Shown in pieces: positions 1-10,590 of a stretch of DNA of 64,000 bases. The stretch's first letter is position 1; each line of letters opens with the position of its first letter. A program made the translations under genes and the position numbers. Source of the DNA: Forficula auricularia (Eukaryota > Arthropoda > Insecta > Dermaptera > Forficulidae); the NCBI GenBank assembly GCA_024734495.1, contig JALMQS010000161.1:1349758-1413757 (forward strand), read 5' to 3'. The notes below the pieces were generated by a model. It did no database searches, was not told the DNA's origin, and saw nothing but the letters and a program-made list of their open reading frames with translations.

Positions 1-207
1 TCAAAAAAATTAAAAAACTAGACCCTTGTATCAAACTCAACCAAATTTTGTATACATAATCCGTGGACACACGAAGTCTAAAAATACAAAAACTACCCCC
101 CCCCCCCCCCCCCATCTCATGATTATAAATAATTTTATTAAATATTAAATATAAGCGAGGGGGCAGGTTGTATGGTAAAGTCAAGTGGATGGCCACATCA
201 GAACTAC
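1..207. repeat. End fragment of the ACTTTACCATACA repeat family
   Basis: The segment shares the phrase around AACCAAATTTTGTATACATA, a long C tract (96-113) and the terminal TGTATGGTAAAGT followed by CAAGTGGATGGCCACATCAG with fuller copies at 18519-19191, 39216-39878 and 59793-60282. The 61-codon reading frame that starts at 172 lies inside this repeat edge and is not a gene. The element continues to the left of the window. Confidence 0.7.
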
Positions 208-904
208 GTTCACGTCACATGCGATATTAATTGCATCAATTTAAATAACAGCGTGTTCGAACTTTGTAAAGGAAATCAAAAGCACCCACACACAGTTTAT
301 TTATCAGGTCACATTCGAAGATGCAACTTTAACTCTATATCAATAAATAATCTCTAGTCAATATCTCTCTCTATAGTAATTTAGTAAAATGAATTGGGAA
401 ATAAAATATGGTTTTTGATAGAGTTTTCGATAAAATAAGAGAGAGGGAGGGGAGGAAAAAGACGGTATTTTTTATTGAGACGTGAACCATAAAAAGGATA
501 TTAAGAGAGAGCAGAAAGAACATAACTTTCAAACGATTTTCCGATTAAATTTAGACTTACATGTCGTTGGATATCAAATCCTATGGTATGGTTAAGAAAT
601 CACGCGATCATGAAATAGAACTTAAGAGGAGAAATAAATATATAGATATTTTTTCAATTTATTTTTAATTTAAATCTATAATATGATAAAAGGGCATCTG
701 TCACGTGTCTCATCTTCGACAAAGTTGTTTTTGATGGGTTTTTTGTTAAGTTGAAATAATTATTCACAAGTGATTGTCTCGATCAAAATGTACATTTACA
801 TTTTTATTCAATTTCCTTTTAAATAATTAATTGGTTTTTTAATTTTAAATTCCGCTAAAAGATCATACAAATATTATTATATATTGAATTTAGGATTGAA
901 GATC
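208..904. other. AT-rich stretch, no gene seen
   Basis: No exon-like or RNA-like signal is seen. A short phrase near 700-740 (CTCATCTTCGACAAA) recurs at about 3610-3650, so part of this is repeat-derived. Confidence 0.4.
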
Positions 905-1243
905 GAGATTGGAGAGAGAATGGAGCCAATCGACTTGATTGAGGAATAATGGAATTAAAATAATTATCGGAAAAGAGTGGTTTTTTATCTAATTAGATTT
1001 TTCCTCTTTATTAAAAACAAGGACTAAAGATAAATAAGGACACTCGATGGTGGAGAAGTTATCTCCGGAATCGAAGCAAAAATACAATGTATACATTAAT
1101 TAATGTAAAATAATTGGTTTAATAAAATTTATAAAAAAAAAAAAAAAATAGGATTGGAGAAAGAATTTAATAGGGGTTATACCAGATGAAGGAGGAGGTA
1201 TCAGCCAAAGATGGAATCACTGGGTTCAATAAAACACCTTACA

Positions 1244-1279
1244 GACGTTTCGGCCTAAATTTTATTTGGCCATCTTCAG
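1244..1279 (-). ncRNA. Hammerhead-like motif, left arm
   Basis: On the minus strand this reads CTGAAGA, T, GGCC, an AT loop, GGCC, GAAA, CGTC. The stem II pairing GGCC/GGCC is perfect. GAAA is followed by ACGT, a palindrome starting at the last A, then C. All conserved hammerhead core positions are present (position 7 may be any base), but an extra T sits between A9 and stem II. Activity is not shown. Confidence 0.45.
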
Positions 1280-1776
1280 TCAATTAGGCTAAAAAAATTT
1301 TTACAAATGGATGTTAATTGATATATTTTTTTATAAAACTTAATGTATAGAAACTTTTTGAAAATTTTTTTAATAAGAATTTTAAAATAATTTGGATTGA
1401 ATGAAAAATGGGTGTGATTGAAAAGCGATTAGATTCCACTCTGGATTATCTTCGTTTGTAAATAAAATAACGAGGTATATATGATGACCTAACAGGCATG
1501 TAAGGTCAGAAGATCTAATTATAATGTAATATATAGAAAAGATTTATATAAACCTCAGCTATCTCTCTATTCTGAAACTTTGGGTCCAGGCACGTTAAAA
1601 ATTCGTATGCAGTTCTAAAAGAAATTTTTATTTTTGACAAGGCTTGGTTCGATCACATAAAATTTGTTTTGCACCTGTAAGTCTAAATAAATCACCCGTC
1701 GGTCTGGAGTGTAATTTTTGTAAAAATATGTCATCAATTAACATCCATTTGTAAAAAATTTTTTTAGCCTAATTGA

Positions 1777-1810
1777 CTGAAGATGCCAAATAAAATTGAG
1801 CCGAAACGTC
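1777..1810 (+). ncRNA. Hammerhead-like motif, right arm
   Basis: This is the inverted partner of the motif at 1244-1279: CTGAAGA, then GAAACGTC at 1803-1810. Stem II has decayed by one base (GCC/GCC). Three bases on either side (TGA and TCA) can pair as stem I. Confidence 0.4.
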
Positions 1811-2289
1811 TCATTAAAGGTGTTTTATTGAACCCAGTGATTCCATCTTTGGCTGATACCTCCTCCTTCATCTAGTATAGTTTCATCACAGCCACGAACT
1901 CTTACAATATTTAATAGGGGTTTTCGAGAATGGGAGTGGATTGAGGGCAATTACCAATGCGACTTGATTTGGGGAATAATGTGAATTGAAATAATTATCG
2001 GAAAAGAGGTTTTTTATCTAATTAGATTTTCCCTCTTACTAAAAAACAAGGACATTTTCATAATATAGTATAACAATAATTTTAAGTATCATCAGATATA
2101 AGTTAAAGTGATGAAAATCTATTATTTTTGAAAATGTTGTTATTTTATGCCGAGTAGCAGCAGAGTTGTTGATTCATAAAGAGTAACTAAGAGACTGGAA
2201 GGTTTTCAGACATTTTATTCAATCGTGACTCTAATGTAGGGAATTTTTGTCAAACATCGAGTGAAAACAATGTGTTTGAACTTATATAC

Positions 2290-2874
2290 TTTCTAACTTT
2301 GAAATAATGATATTAAATAAATTTTAATTCTCTCATTAATATATCAAAGAATAATTGATACGTCAACAAGAATTATTTTGACCGCGCTGATTTGAAAAGA
2401 TGGATTGTGGTGACTACTGCGGATTACGCCAGTCAAGTTCGCGGATGTTAAGTTCAGATCAAGAGAGAAAGATAATAAAATGTAGAAAAACCTTCAGTTA
2501 ATTAATGGCAGGTATCTAACATACATAAGCTAATAGATCTCAGCGCCTCTGGACTGGGAGATCGAGTATATAAGAATACATCTTGAGATTTCCAATTCAC
2601 TCGGTGATCCATCCGAATTGTCTAAAGCGGCTGCATGCGCGAATGACGTTGGATTGTAGCTAGGTGGATTGCACTTCTTTCTCTCTTGTGTCCAGACTTG
2701 ATACTCGTGCAGACCTCCAATAGCGTAATCCGCAGTAGTCTCGCGAGATAAAAATATCTTTTTCAAATCAGCGCGGTCAAAATAATTCTTGTTGACGTAT
2801 CAATTATTCTTTGATATGTTAATGAGAAAATTAAAATTTATTTAATATCATTATTTCAAGTTAGAAATAATAAA
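2290..2874. repeat. Large fold-back repeat
   Basis: The arms 2290-2428 and 2724-2874 are reverse complements over about 140 bases; key words are CCGCGCTGATTTGAAAAGAT and GATACGTCAACAAGAATTAT. The centre holds a 78-codon minus frame (2530-2766) with no recognisable domain. A single-arm relative of centre plus right arm lies at 7975-8225. The class is unknown. Confidence 0.65.
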
Positions 2875-3090
2875 GTTAAATATTATTTTCACCATTATTT
2901 ACAAAATTACTCGCATTGAGCTCATGTTCGAATAAAAATGTAGAAAACCTTCAGTATTTTTTCTATATTAGAATTTGACAATTTAATTGATGAACTCAAA
3001 AATTGGATGATTGATTGAGGGGAAACCAATCGACTTGATTGGGGAATAATGGAATTGAAATAATTATCGGAAAAGAGGTTTTTTTTTATC

Positions 3091-4000
3091 TAACTCAAAA
3101 ATTGTTATTTAGCAATAAAAAAAGATGAGCTTTTAAAAAATACACAATTGGAGATTATATAAAAGTTAAAAAAAAAACGTTGAATATCTTTTTTCGTGCA
3201 AATAAAACACACGAAATAACAACCCGTAAAATTACACTCCCTACTGATTTATTCCGGGTCTATAATTCCTTAGAGCTTCTTCGTCCGCCCTACATCATCG
3301 TGAAAAGATTGTTCTATAATAATATCTTTTATGGCATTTTAAGATTCATATTATAAAGAAAAGGGCTGTAATTTTAGGGTACGGTTACACTTGTTGATAT
3401 GGATCTTCACTCTAAAAGTTCCAAGCCCCCCCCCACCAAAATAATAATCTACTCTTATTAAACGAGCAAAAATTGTAATATTTATTTGTTTCTATATATA
3501 TTTGTTTGTTTATATATTGTATCTTGGTTATATTTTGAAAACGACTTTACCGATTTTGATGAAATTCACGGGTTAGGGGTTTTTGGGGTGACAATTCGAT
3601 CTGTCACGGTCTCATCTTCGACAAAATTGTTTTGATGGGTTTTTTCGTAATCAAATTAATTATTCTCAGGTAGACAAATTCCATTCTTAGGGTTTTAAAA
3701 AAGGTTACTCTTTTCCTTTTGTACCCAGGCAGACAATGGGTTGCCTTAATTCATTGTTCTCAAAAGGCCTTGAAGAAGTATTGTGATTGTGGATTTTAAC
3801 ATATTTTGTTCTCCATAAACGTTAGAAATATTAATAAACGTTTTATAATTGTTTTTATAAAGAACTTTATTTATTTAATAGAATAAAAAATAATCAAGAA
3901 TTTATTTAAAAATATATTTCACATAAGCAGGTCTCAATTTTCTGAAAAAATAACACATTTTGATAGGTTTTATTTATTAATTGGATGAATAAAAATGAAT
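3091..4000. other. Repeat-derived AT-rich stretch
   Basis: About 3460-3600 (a phrase like AACGAGCAAAAATTGTAATA followed by TTTTGATGAAATT) resembles 21960-22075 in reverse, as expected of a transposon tail. No coding signal is seen. Confidence 0.4.
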
Positions 4001-4014
4001 CATATGGTTGAATC

Positions 4015-4277
4015 AAAACAGGTGCAGAAGGTGGGGCGCAGTGGTGGGGAATCCGGGGGTAGGGAGAGGTTTCGGGGGTGGGATCGATCAGCGGGGTGGG
4101 GGTGGGGGGGGGCGTACATTGGGCTACTATTATATATTTTTGAATATTTTTAATTTGAAAGGGGTCTCAAATAAAAATCGACCTTTTTATCAGAATTTTA
4201 AATTAAAAATAATATTAAATTAAAGATTTTAACTGAAGGAAGAAGTTACCGAGCATCGCTCGGTGCCTCCAGGTACT
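4015..4277 (+). mobile_element. Helitron-like 3' module, copy 1
   Basis: A G-rich block (4020-4115) is followed by an AT block, then the hairpin ACCGAGC-ATC-GCTCGGT (4248-4264), then a conserved CCAGGTACT. The same order recurs at 26900-27027, 29440-29493 and, reversed, 14187-14300. A subterminal hairpin close to a fixed 3' end is typical of Helitrons, but the end is not the canonical CTRR. The 71-codon frame at 4008 is a translation of the G-rich block. Confidence 0.4.
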
Positions 4278-4528
4278 ACTAATAATAATAATAAATCCAA
4301 AATGGGATACAAATTAGAAATCAATCTCTATAATTAAGAAAATGGAGCTAGAGACTCTCTTGGAATTGATTTAAAAAAATCAACCAATTTTTCTCTTGAA
4401 AATGTTTAAACCTCGATAATTCCTTAAATATAAACTCTTAAAACAATCGAATTCATAATATTATTAAATACATATAATTATTTTTTTATTTTTTGAATTT
4501 ATTAACTTGAGATCGATTAAATTAATTA

Positions 4529-4929
4529 GGGGTCGTCCATAAATTAAGTCACACGAATTTCAAGAATTTTAGACACCCCCACCCCCAGCAAGGGCGGAAG
4601 ATCCAGGGTGGGGACGCCCTCTGCCCCATACGGCCCGTGCCTGGAGGGAGTTGCAACAACGTGCGTCGCACGGAGGGGTCAAAAAACGGCGGCCAAATCG
4701 ACAGTGAATTTATAACAACTTTTTATTTTAACTGAACTTGTAATGTCGACGACTCATATCACTTGAATATCATATAATTTAATAATTGTAGTCATTGCAT
4801 ATTTGAAAATTTTTTAAAAATTTTTATTTTAAAGTATATCTCACGTGGCCCCCCTATCATATTTTGCTCATAAAAATATGGATGCCTCCTCCTCCTTACC
4901 TCAGTGTGACGTAATATATGGACGGGCTC
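4529..4929. mobile_element. MITE with GTCCATAAATTA inverted ends
   Basis: The left end reads GGTCGTCCATAAATTAAGTC and the right end, reversed, reads AGCCCGTCCATATATTACGT. It is about 400 bp with no coding capacity. A second copy, split by two later insertions, is at 38429-40182. The superfamily is not determined. Confidence 0.7.
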
Positions 4930-5141
4930 TCAGTTCTGAATATCATATAATTACTTTGTAAATCAAACTATTACTGGCTTTCAAAGTAAATTTATTGATT
5001 AATTTTATAAATTAAATTTGAAAACCCTATTTTTTTATTTTTTCAAAAAAATTCCAATTCCAATTCATTCAATAATGATATTTTCAGGATTTTTGAATCG
5101 AAGAATTGCAGAGAGATTAAATGTACTGATTTTAGTATCAG

Positions 5142-5470
5142 CAATATTTGACATCAAAATATTTCATTAATCTAATAGACAACAGCTTCCTCTTTGATTT
5201 TCAAATTACCATTTGAATTTAGCTCAATTATAACTCGAGTTATATCTAAAAAAAACTAAAACTACGTTATTTTAAAGGATAATAAACATAGATCAAAACA
5301 TAACTTTTTATTCTTTTAGCTATAATTCGAGTTCTAATTAAGATGCTAAGAAGCAAGTGGTAATTTGCAAATCAAGAGGAAGCTCTTTTCTATTACGTCA
5401 ATAAAATATTTTGATTTAAAATATTGGTGTTTAATATTTAATGGGAGTCGAAAATAGGTCAAAATGGCCT
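5142..5470. repeat. Inverted-repeat element, copy 1
   Basis: The halves mirror each other around 5270-5300 (TCAATTATAACTCGAGTT against ATAATTCGAGTTCTAATTA). The outer phrase about not-quite TCATTTTGACCGATAATATC at 5475 also occurs at the end of the related element 34135-34500. Confidence 0.55.
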
Positions 5471-5593
5471 TTTTCGTCATTTTGACCGATAATATCTCAA
5501 GACTCTAACGTGTTGTAAAAATTCAGGAAATTGCATGAAAATCAGCGTATAAAACTCTACTGGAATCCATTGTCAGGTTTAAGAGGAGAAATT

Positions 5594-5860
5594 ATTGTTT
5601 AATTTTTGTCGAACAGTGTAATTTGCCTACCCACTGTAATAATAATATGTATATGGTTTGCTGTATATTTACAACGAGCTTTTCGTGCGTGCCTTCGGCA
5701 CGCCCTCGATGCTCGGCCCTCCGGGCTGGTACCCTGGCGGGCAGCGTCTCGGTCCAAAAATCTTATTCCTCTTAAAAAAACCACACTCCAAATGTATACT
5801 CGTAAACTACCGAAAATACATCGTCTCTTAAAAGTTTCGCCTCTTTAATTTTTGAGTGGC
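5594..5860. repeat. GC-rich hairpin patch in AT-rich DNA
   Basis: Short strong hairpins, such as GTGCCTTCGGCAC (5690s) and GGCCCTCCGGGCTGG, stand out from the background. Read on the minus strand the patch resembles the Helitron-like ends at 13846, 36228 and 43410, but it does not end in CTRR. Two overlapping open frames (5599-5784 minus, 5606-5848 plus) are translations of this patch, not genes. Confidence 0.4.
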
Positions 5861-6211
5861 CTGGGGGGGGGGGGGGATGAACAATTATCAATATATTTAA
5901 TGTTTCTTAATTTAAAATGAATTGGAGTCTTTCATTTCAAAATTCAAATCCAAATTAGAATTATATTTCAAATTTGCCTGGTTAATGAAAATCGATTGGA
6001 GCCATCAGTTTAAAATCCGAGCTGACAATTATATATTTCAAATTTGCCTCGTTAATTAATATATATTTAATGTTTCTTAATTTAAAATCTATTGGTGTTT
6101 TTTCATTTTCATTCGAGTTCAAATGAATACAATATATTATCTCGACACAAAGTCTAAATCAAAAATATATAGTTTTAGTAACAGAAATCAAGGTATATAA
6201 ATATTAATGTT

Positions 6212-6300
6212 ACATTGGTCTAATGGCTAGAGCTCATGCCTTTAGTTCAAGAGTTCGTCGGTTCGATTCTAGGCAAGAGGGTAATTTTTTAAAGAAAATT
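6212..6300 (+). repeat. tRNA-derived SINE head
   Basis: TGGTCTAATGGCTAGAGC resembles a Pol III A box and GGTTCGATTCT is a good B box about 40 bases later. There is no matching acceptor stem, so it is not a functional tRNA. It is followed at 6304 by a 42-bp direct repeat. Confidence 0.55.
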
Positions 6301-6303
6301 CTC

Positions 6304-6475
6304 TAAGCGTTGTTACAAATTAATCTAGACAAATATATATAGTATAAGACGTATGTTTCGTCATTTTATTTTTGACTTTCTCAGCGACTTGAAATTGATC
6401 GCCGGGACATCTAGTGGAGGAAAAAGCAAGCTAAGCGTTGTTACAAATTAATCTAGACAAATATATATAGTATGA
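6304..6475. repeat. 42-bp direct repeat pair
   Basis: The unit CTAAGCGTTGTTACAAATTA and its continuation through TATATAGTAT occurs at 6304-6346 and again at 6433-6475, virtually identical, with 86 bases between. Confidence 0.75.
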
Positions 6476-7350
6476 TTTGATCACATAATTTTTTAACAAT
6501 GACATTTAAATCCTTGTGTAAAATTTTTTACCCTCTCTATAAATGTCACATGTAGTTCAGCCTTGTTGGTATAAAAATTACAAAATCATTCTAGTGCTCG
6601 TGTACTCTGTACTGCGTACACGAACGAGTCTTGATAATGTTTTCAATTTTTGTTGCGTCCTTTGCGCCCATTGGCCCACCCTTTTATGTCTGTCGCATAA
6701 GATGTTTGTCATCCAAAAAAGAGGTCGAGCCCCACCGTTCTAGAAATCAATAACCAGCAGTTCCAAGAAAATATTATTTCTCAGTCCCTCGATATTTATA
6801 GATCATCATAATAAACTAAATAAATAAATAAAAGGGGCTTTCTTTAGGTGAGAAATTGAGATTAATGTCCCCTCGTGTGTGATCTAATTTATCCCTCCCC
6901 CCCCATTTGCCAAATGAAGCGCAACAAAAATGATTAGTGAACAACGATCGATATTTTTTTTTATTCCCCCTCGTCCATATTCGTTTTCATTTTTTTTGTA
7001 CACTGAAAAAACAATTTCTTTATTGTAAATATATTGTCATAGTTGAGGATTTTTAATGAGCTCTTATTTATTCTAAAGATATTTTATTAATAATCAATAT
7101 ATATCGAAATCATTCCAAATATGACCAAATTTTTAGGTATTTAATCAAAATATATTATATACTTGAGTGATCTATTTTATTCTATTAGATATCTTTTAAT
7201 ATCAAATGAATGTCTTGTTTACTTCTAGTAAAACCTCTTATTATATCTAAACAAATGATTTTTTTTATCATAAAACGACTTGAATTTTCTGCAAATAGTG
7301 ATATCTTAATAATTAAGATATTAAAAAAAATTAACAAAAATTTTGATTAC
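6476..7350. other. AT-rich stretch, no gene seen
   Basis: A 66-codon frame at 6543-6743 has no recognisable domain and no convincing splice context. Otherwise only A/T runs are seen. Confidence 0.4.
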
Positions 7351-7356
7351 ATTCTT

Positions 7357-7515
7357 AATTATTAGATAAAAATACTTGGTAGGTTTCACATTAAGATATA
7401 AAAAAATAAATTCGTTTTATATTTTTTATATCTTAATGTGAAACCTACCAAGTATTTTTATCTAATAATTTTAAAAAATGTTTCACCAAGTACCAACACC
7501 AAATTCCTTAAAAAA
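7357..7515. repeat. 49-bp-arm perfect hairpin with GTTTCAC tail
   Basis: The arms 7357-7405 and 7422-7470 are exact reverse complements around a 16-bp spacer; the inner word is GGTAGGTTTCACATTAAG. It is followed by ATGTTTCACCAAGTACCAAC, the same tail found after the inverted-arm elements at 18218 and 26852. It appears to be a member of that family that lacks the CTGANGA motif. Confidence 0.75.
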
Positions 7516-7974
7516 CATTATTAATTGTTTATTTTTTAATTTTAAAACCCACTATAAGATTAAAAGAAATATTAATATATATTAAAATTAGATTACCGTG
7601 TACCTTAAATCAAATATAATAATTCAAATTTCTGTCTAATTAATTCAACTAAATGATTAATTAAAAAAAATATTTATATAATTAATTTGATTGAATATAT
7701 TAGATTCTAGATCAAATGAATATATATACTCATCTTCTAGTCAGAAATACAATTTCTTGTTGTAATTACGTATTATTCCATTTAAATATAACTATTCCAC
7801 TAATTTACTCACATAACAAAATTTTTATAATTTACTTATTGGTGCTTGGTTCAAATACCGGCATCTTAACTACTAATATATCTAGAGTTGCTCCAAAAAT
7901 ATGAGAATACTTAAAATAAGTATATCATTTATTAACCGAATGTTTTCTACATTTGATTCAATCGCAAATCAAAT

Positions 7975-8225
7975 GTAAGGAATTTTTGTCAAATAAATGG
8001 TGATTCATCCGAATGTCTAGCGGGCTATACGCGAAATGACGTTGGATTGTGGCTAAGTGGATCACATCTTTTTCTCTCTTGGTCCAGACTTAAGACTCCG
8101 CAGACTCCAATAGCGTAATCCGCAGTAGTCTCGCGATAAATATATTTTTCAAATAAGCGCGGTCAAAAACTATTCTCATTGATTTATCAATTATTCTTTG
8201 ATATATTAATGAGAAAAATTATAAA
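7975..8225. repeat. Single-arm copy of the 2290-2874 fold-back
   Basis: It shares GTAATCCGCAGTAGTCTCGC and GCGCGGTCAAAA with the right half of the element at 2290-2874. The left arm is missing. Confidence 0.6.
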
Positions 8226-8879
8226 ATTTATGTCATTTATGCTTATTGAACAGAGATCAATTTCGCAATAATTAACTTCAGCATTTATTCATATTAAATA
8301 AAACTTCTTAACTATAAATATATCGTTTTTTCAGTGTGTGTGGACATTCGTATATCAACAAGTGTAGTAGCATAAGCCGCCATAAAAGCACTACTTCTTT
8401 TATTTGAAACTTTTCTTTAAGTGAGGTCATAAAAAAAATTATTCATACAATAATATTTTCACCATCACCATCATGTAGACTGGATTATTACTTCTTATGT
8501 TTTGGAATTTATTTTTGGATTTTTTAATAATCACAAGGACCTATAAAAGAAGAGTTATAAGAATAAATCAATGATTTTATCCTCTGATTGATGCAAATAA
8601 ACATAGCTATACCTATACACTGCAAAAAAATCGATTCACCAATAAAAACTTTATTAGCTAAATAACAAAATTTTTACAAATAACCATATAATTTGTTCTA
8701 TTAACTCTTAAACTAACATATTCAATAAATATTATTGATAATTTTTGAATTTTATAATAAAAATAAGTAAAATTAAATTAAAAGATACAATATTACAAAT
8801 TATCATACTTTTTCAATATCACTTTACATTTAAATAAAGTTTTGATAAAATATCAAATTCCATTTGAAATATCAATAAA
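8226..8879. other. AT-rich stretch, no gene seen
   Basis: Nothing recognisable apart from a phrase at 8580-8610 (GATGCAAATAAACATA) shared with 15335 and 17600. Confidence 0.35.
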
Positions 8880-8924
8880 ATGTATCATTTTGAATTATTA
8901 GTCCATCATCAGGAGTTTACAGGT

Positions 8925-9206
8925 TAAAACTAATCCTTAGTTTTAACCTGTAAACTAATCCTTAGTTTTAAACTGTAAACTAATCCTTAGTTTTAAACTG
9001 TAAACTAATCCTTAGTTTTAAACTGTAAACTAATCCTTAGTTTTAAACTGTAAACTAATCCTTAGTTTTAAACTGTAAACTAATCCTTAGTTTTAAACTG
9101 TAAACTAATCCTTAGTTTTAAACTGTAAATCCAATCCTTAGTTTTAAACTGTAAACTAATCCTTAGTTTTAAACTGTAAACTAATCCTTAGTTTTAACCT
9201 GTAAAC
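8925..9206. repeat. 25-bp minisatellite, 11 units
   Basis: The unit is TAATCCTTAGTTTTAAACTG plus TAAAC, starting near 8931 and spaced 25 bases apart with one 2-base-longer unit near 9130. Each unit contains AAACTAA-TCC-TTAGTTT, a 7-bp hairpin. The first and last units read AACCTG rather than AAACTG, matching the flanking arms, so the array looks amplified from the arm sequence. Confidence 0.9.
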
Positions 9207-9208
9207 TC

Positions 9209-9239
9209 CTGATGATGGACTAATAATCCGAAATATATT
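9209..9239 (+). ncRNA. Hammerhead-like motif with best stem I
   Basis: CTGATGA (9209-9215), T, GGA...TCC stem, GAAATATATT (9230-9239). Flanking AAACTC (9203-9208) and GAGTTT (9240-9245) give six perfect stem I pairs. Cleavage would be after 9239 if active. ATATAT is self-complementary, which suggests pairing of two molecules for stem III. Confidence 0.5.
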
Positions 9240-9290
9240 GAGTTTGTATAAACCTCTTTGAGTTTTATTTCATTCACTGTGAAACTACAC

Positions 9291-9762
9291 ACCCTTTACT
9301 TTATTAATTAATCTTTGAGTATGTTGTATGACCAAAATTAACAAAATTGGTCTTGGTCTTGGACTTGCTTTTCTGCAAAACTTAAAATAGCAAGACCAAG
9401 ACCGAATGAACAAACCCAAGATCAAATAGGCAAGACTAAACTAAAAAAGTATTACCTCACTTTATCTTCTAATCTTCTTCAACAGCTTCTCAACTCTCAA
9501 AAAATAAAGACTTAGAGCAATATTTAAGTCAGCCCATTTTGGCGAAAATGGCGCGAGATTTTTTATCGATTTCGGTTACATCTGTCCTAGACGAAAGAGT
9601 ATTTTCAAGACCATCACTGGAAGAGCGAAAACATTATATAACCAATTAAATAATGAGTCAGCTCAAAGGCTATTATGCATTAATTCGTGGTCTACTAGAA
9701 TATAATAAATTATTAAATTTAACTTTTAAGGACATCATAGATATTAGAGAAATATTTTTACA
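9291..9762. other. Unassigned stretch
   Basis: No exon or RNA signal. A phrase rich in AAGACCAAGACC near 9340-9430 is low-complexity. Confidence 0.35.
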
Positions 9763-9840
9763 TTGCATATCAGAGAGGTTCGTCCCCTTAGGAATCGAAC
9801 CCAAGCGCTAACTAAGCTTGCCGGGCCAGTAGCCAAAACC
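9763..9840 (-). repeat. tRNA-derived SINE, copy on minus strand
   Basis: The minus strand reads GGTTCGATTCCTAAGGGGAC (B box) preceded by TACTGGCCCGGCAAGC. It matches the SINE at 22100-22236 in the B-box to GAACCTCTCTGATAT region. Confidence 0.55.
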
Positions 9841-10196
9841 TTAAGACCAAAAAAGACACTCAAAAAGATACTTAAATCTTTGTTTTCACTATAATAAATT
9901 ATATTGAAATTAATAAATAAATTGTGATATTTTATTTATTTATTTTAATCAAATTTGAATAAATTTTTAGCGATTTTTTACTATTATTTGGAATAATTCT
10001 CCAATAAGTTGCTATTTTATAATATAAATAATAATTTTTACATCGTTTTTCTTGTCTTACAACTACATTTTGTACAAATACATGCAGAAGAAAATATTAA
10101 AAACATTTAAAAAATTTTTTTTTAATTTTTAACAATATTAAAGCTTGAAGGAGACAATAAAAGAGTGTGTCTTCTGCTAAAATTTTATTTATAAGG
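9841..10196. other. AT-rich stretch, no gene seen
   Basis: Nothing recognisable until the motif-bearing repeat at 10145-10235, whose tail (AGAAGACAC...CTCTTTTATTG on the minus strand) matches the tail of the copy at 15238-15390. Confidence 0.35.
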
Positions 10197-10197
10197 A

Positions 10198-10233
10198 GAC
10201 TATAGTTTCGAGGGTTTTTCCCTCTTCATCAGT
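10198..10233 (-). ncRNA. Hammerhead-like motif, family A copy 1
   Basis: Minus strand: CTGATGA, A, GAGGG-AAAAA-CCCTC, GAAAC, TATA, GTC. Stem II has five perfect pairs. GAAAC-TATA-GTC gives the minimal two-pair stem III with a four-base loop and a GTC cleavage triplet, as in Penelope-like hammerheads. One extra A lies between A9 and stem II. Stem I shows only two clear pairs (GA with TC). Confidence 0.55.
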
Positions 10234-10307
10234 CTATTACAATTGATTCACAGGAATTAATGTATGAAATGGAGCGTTCCTGTGAATCAATTGTAATAGA
10301 CTGATGT
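10234..10307. repeat. 26-bp-arm inverted repeat
   Basis: AGTCTATTACAATTGATTCA and its continuation CAGGAA are repeated in reverse complement 20 bases later, ending in ATAGACTGATG. It joins the motif-bearing repeat to the transposase remnant. Confidence 0.8.
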
Positions 10308-10590
10308 AGTGTAACCACAGCCGTTTAAGTGAAAATGAGCCTCGTCGCTCCAAAAAATGGGATTTACAGTGCAAAAACGTTCCAACATCAGCAATTACGT
10401 AAGAAGCATTACTCTTAAAAAATGTCTCCACAGTGAACGCGCGATGCTCACTCGACCACTGCGACATCGTGACTGACAAATCCGCACTAACGATAATTCC
10501 AACGGCGCCACCCTCCCCCCACACCGTTTATTACTTTTTGAAATAATCGTATTTAAAAATATAAATTTGCCACCAGACACCCTGTATTAC
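10308..10590 (-). pseudogene. Deleted DUF4817-type transposase remnant
   Basis: The minus strand encodes, from about 10467 downward, SQWSSEHRAFTVETFFKSN, the characteristic N-terminus of DUF4817 (helix-turn-helix) transposases of mariner-like elements. About 30 codons later, in another frame (about 10330-10365), it reads WSDEAHFHLNG, the catalytic-core phrase around an aspartate of the same family. The middle of the protein is deleted and the frame is broken. The outer end TACAGGGTGTCTGGTGGC (minus strand, about 10570-10587) looks like the terminal inverted repeat. The other end is replaced by the inverted repeat at 10234. It cannot make a functional enzyme. Confidence 0.7.

Larger units (their letters stand above)
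905..2060. repeat. Dispersed repeat interrupted by an inverted-arm element
   Basis: The blocks 905-1130 and 1921-2050 (AATTATCGGAAAAGAGG, then TCTAATTAGATTTTYCCTCTT) recur at 3005-3090 and, inverted, at 19735-19925 and 21513-21730. The interruption is an inverted-arm element, about 1166-1890. Its arms (1166-1310 and 1730-1885) are near-perfect reverse complements and each carries one CTGAAGA...GAAACGTC motif. Confidence 0.65.
8890..9290. repeat. Inverted-arm element with an internal minisatellite
   Basis: The outer inverted arms AGTCCATCATCAGGAGTTTA (8900) and TAAACTCCTGATGATGGACT (9202) enclose the 25-bp tandem array. Both arms carry the hammerhead-like core; the left one has lost the G of GAAA. 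Confidence 0.75.

Noticed and set aside
8925..9206. CRISPR-like array
   Set aside because: Units are contiguous 25-mers without unique spacers, in eukaryotic DNA; it is a minisatellite.
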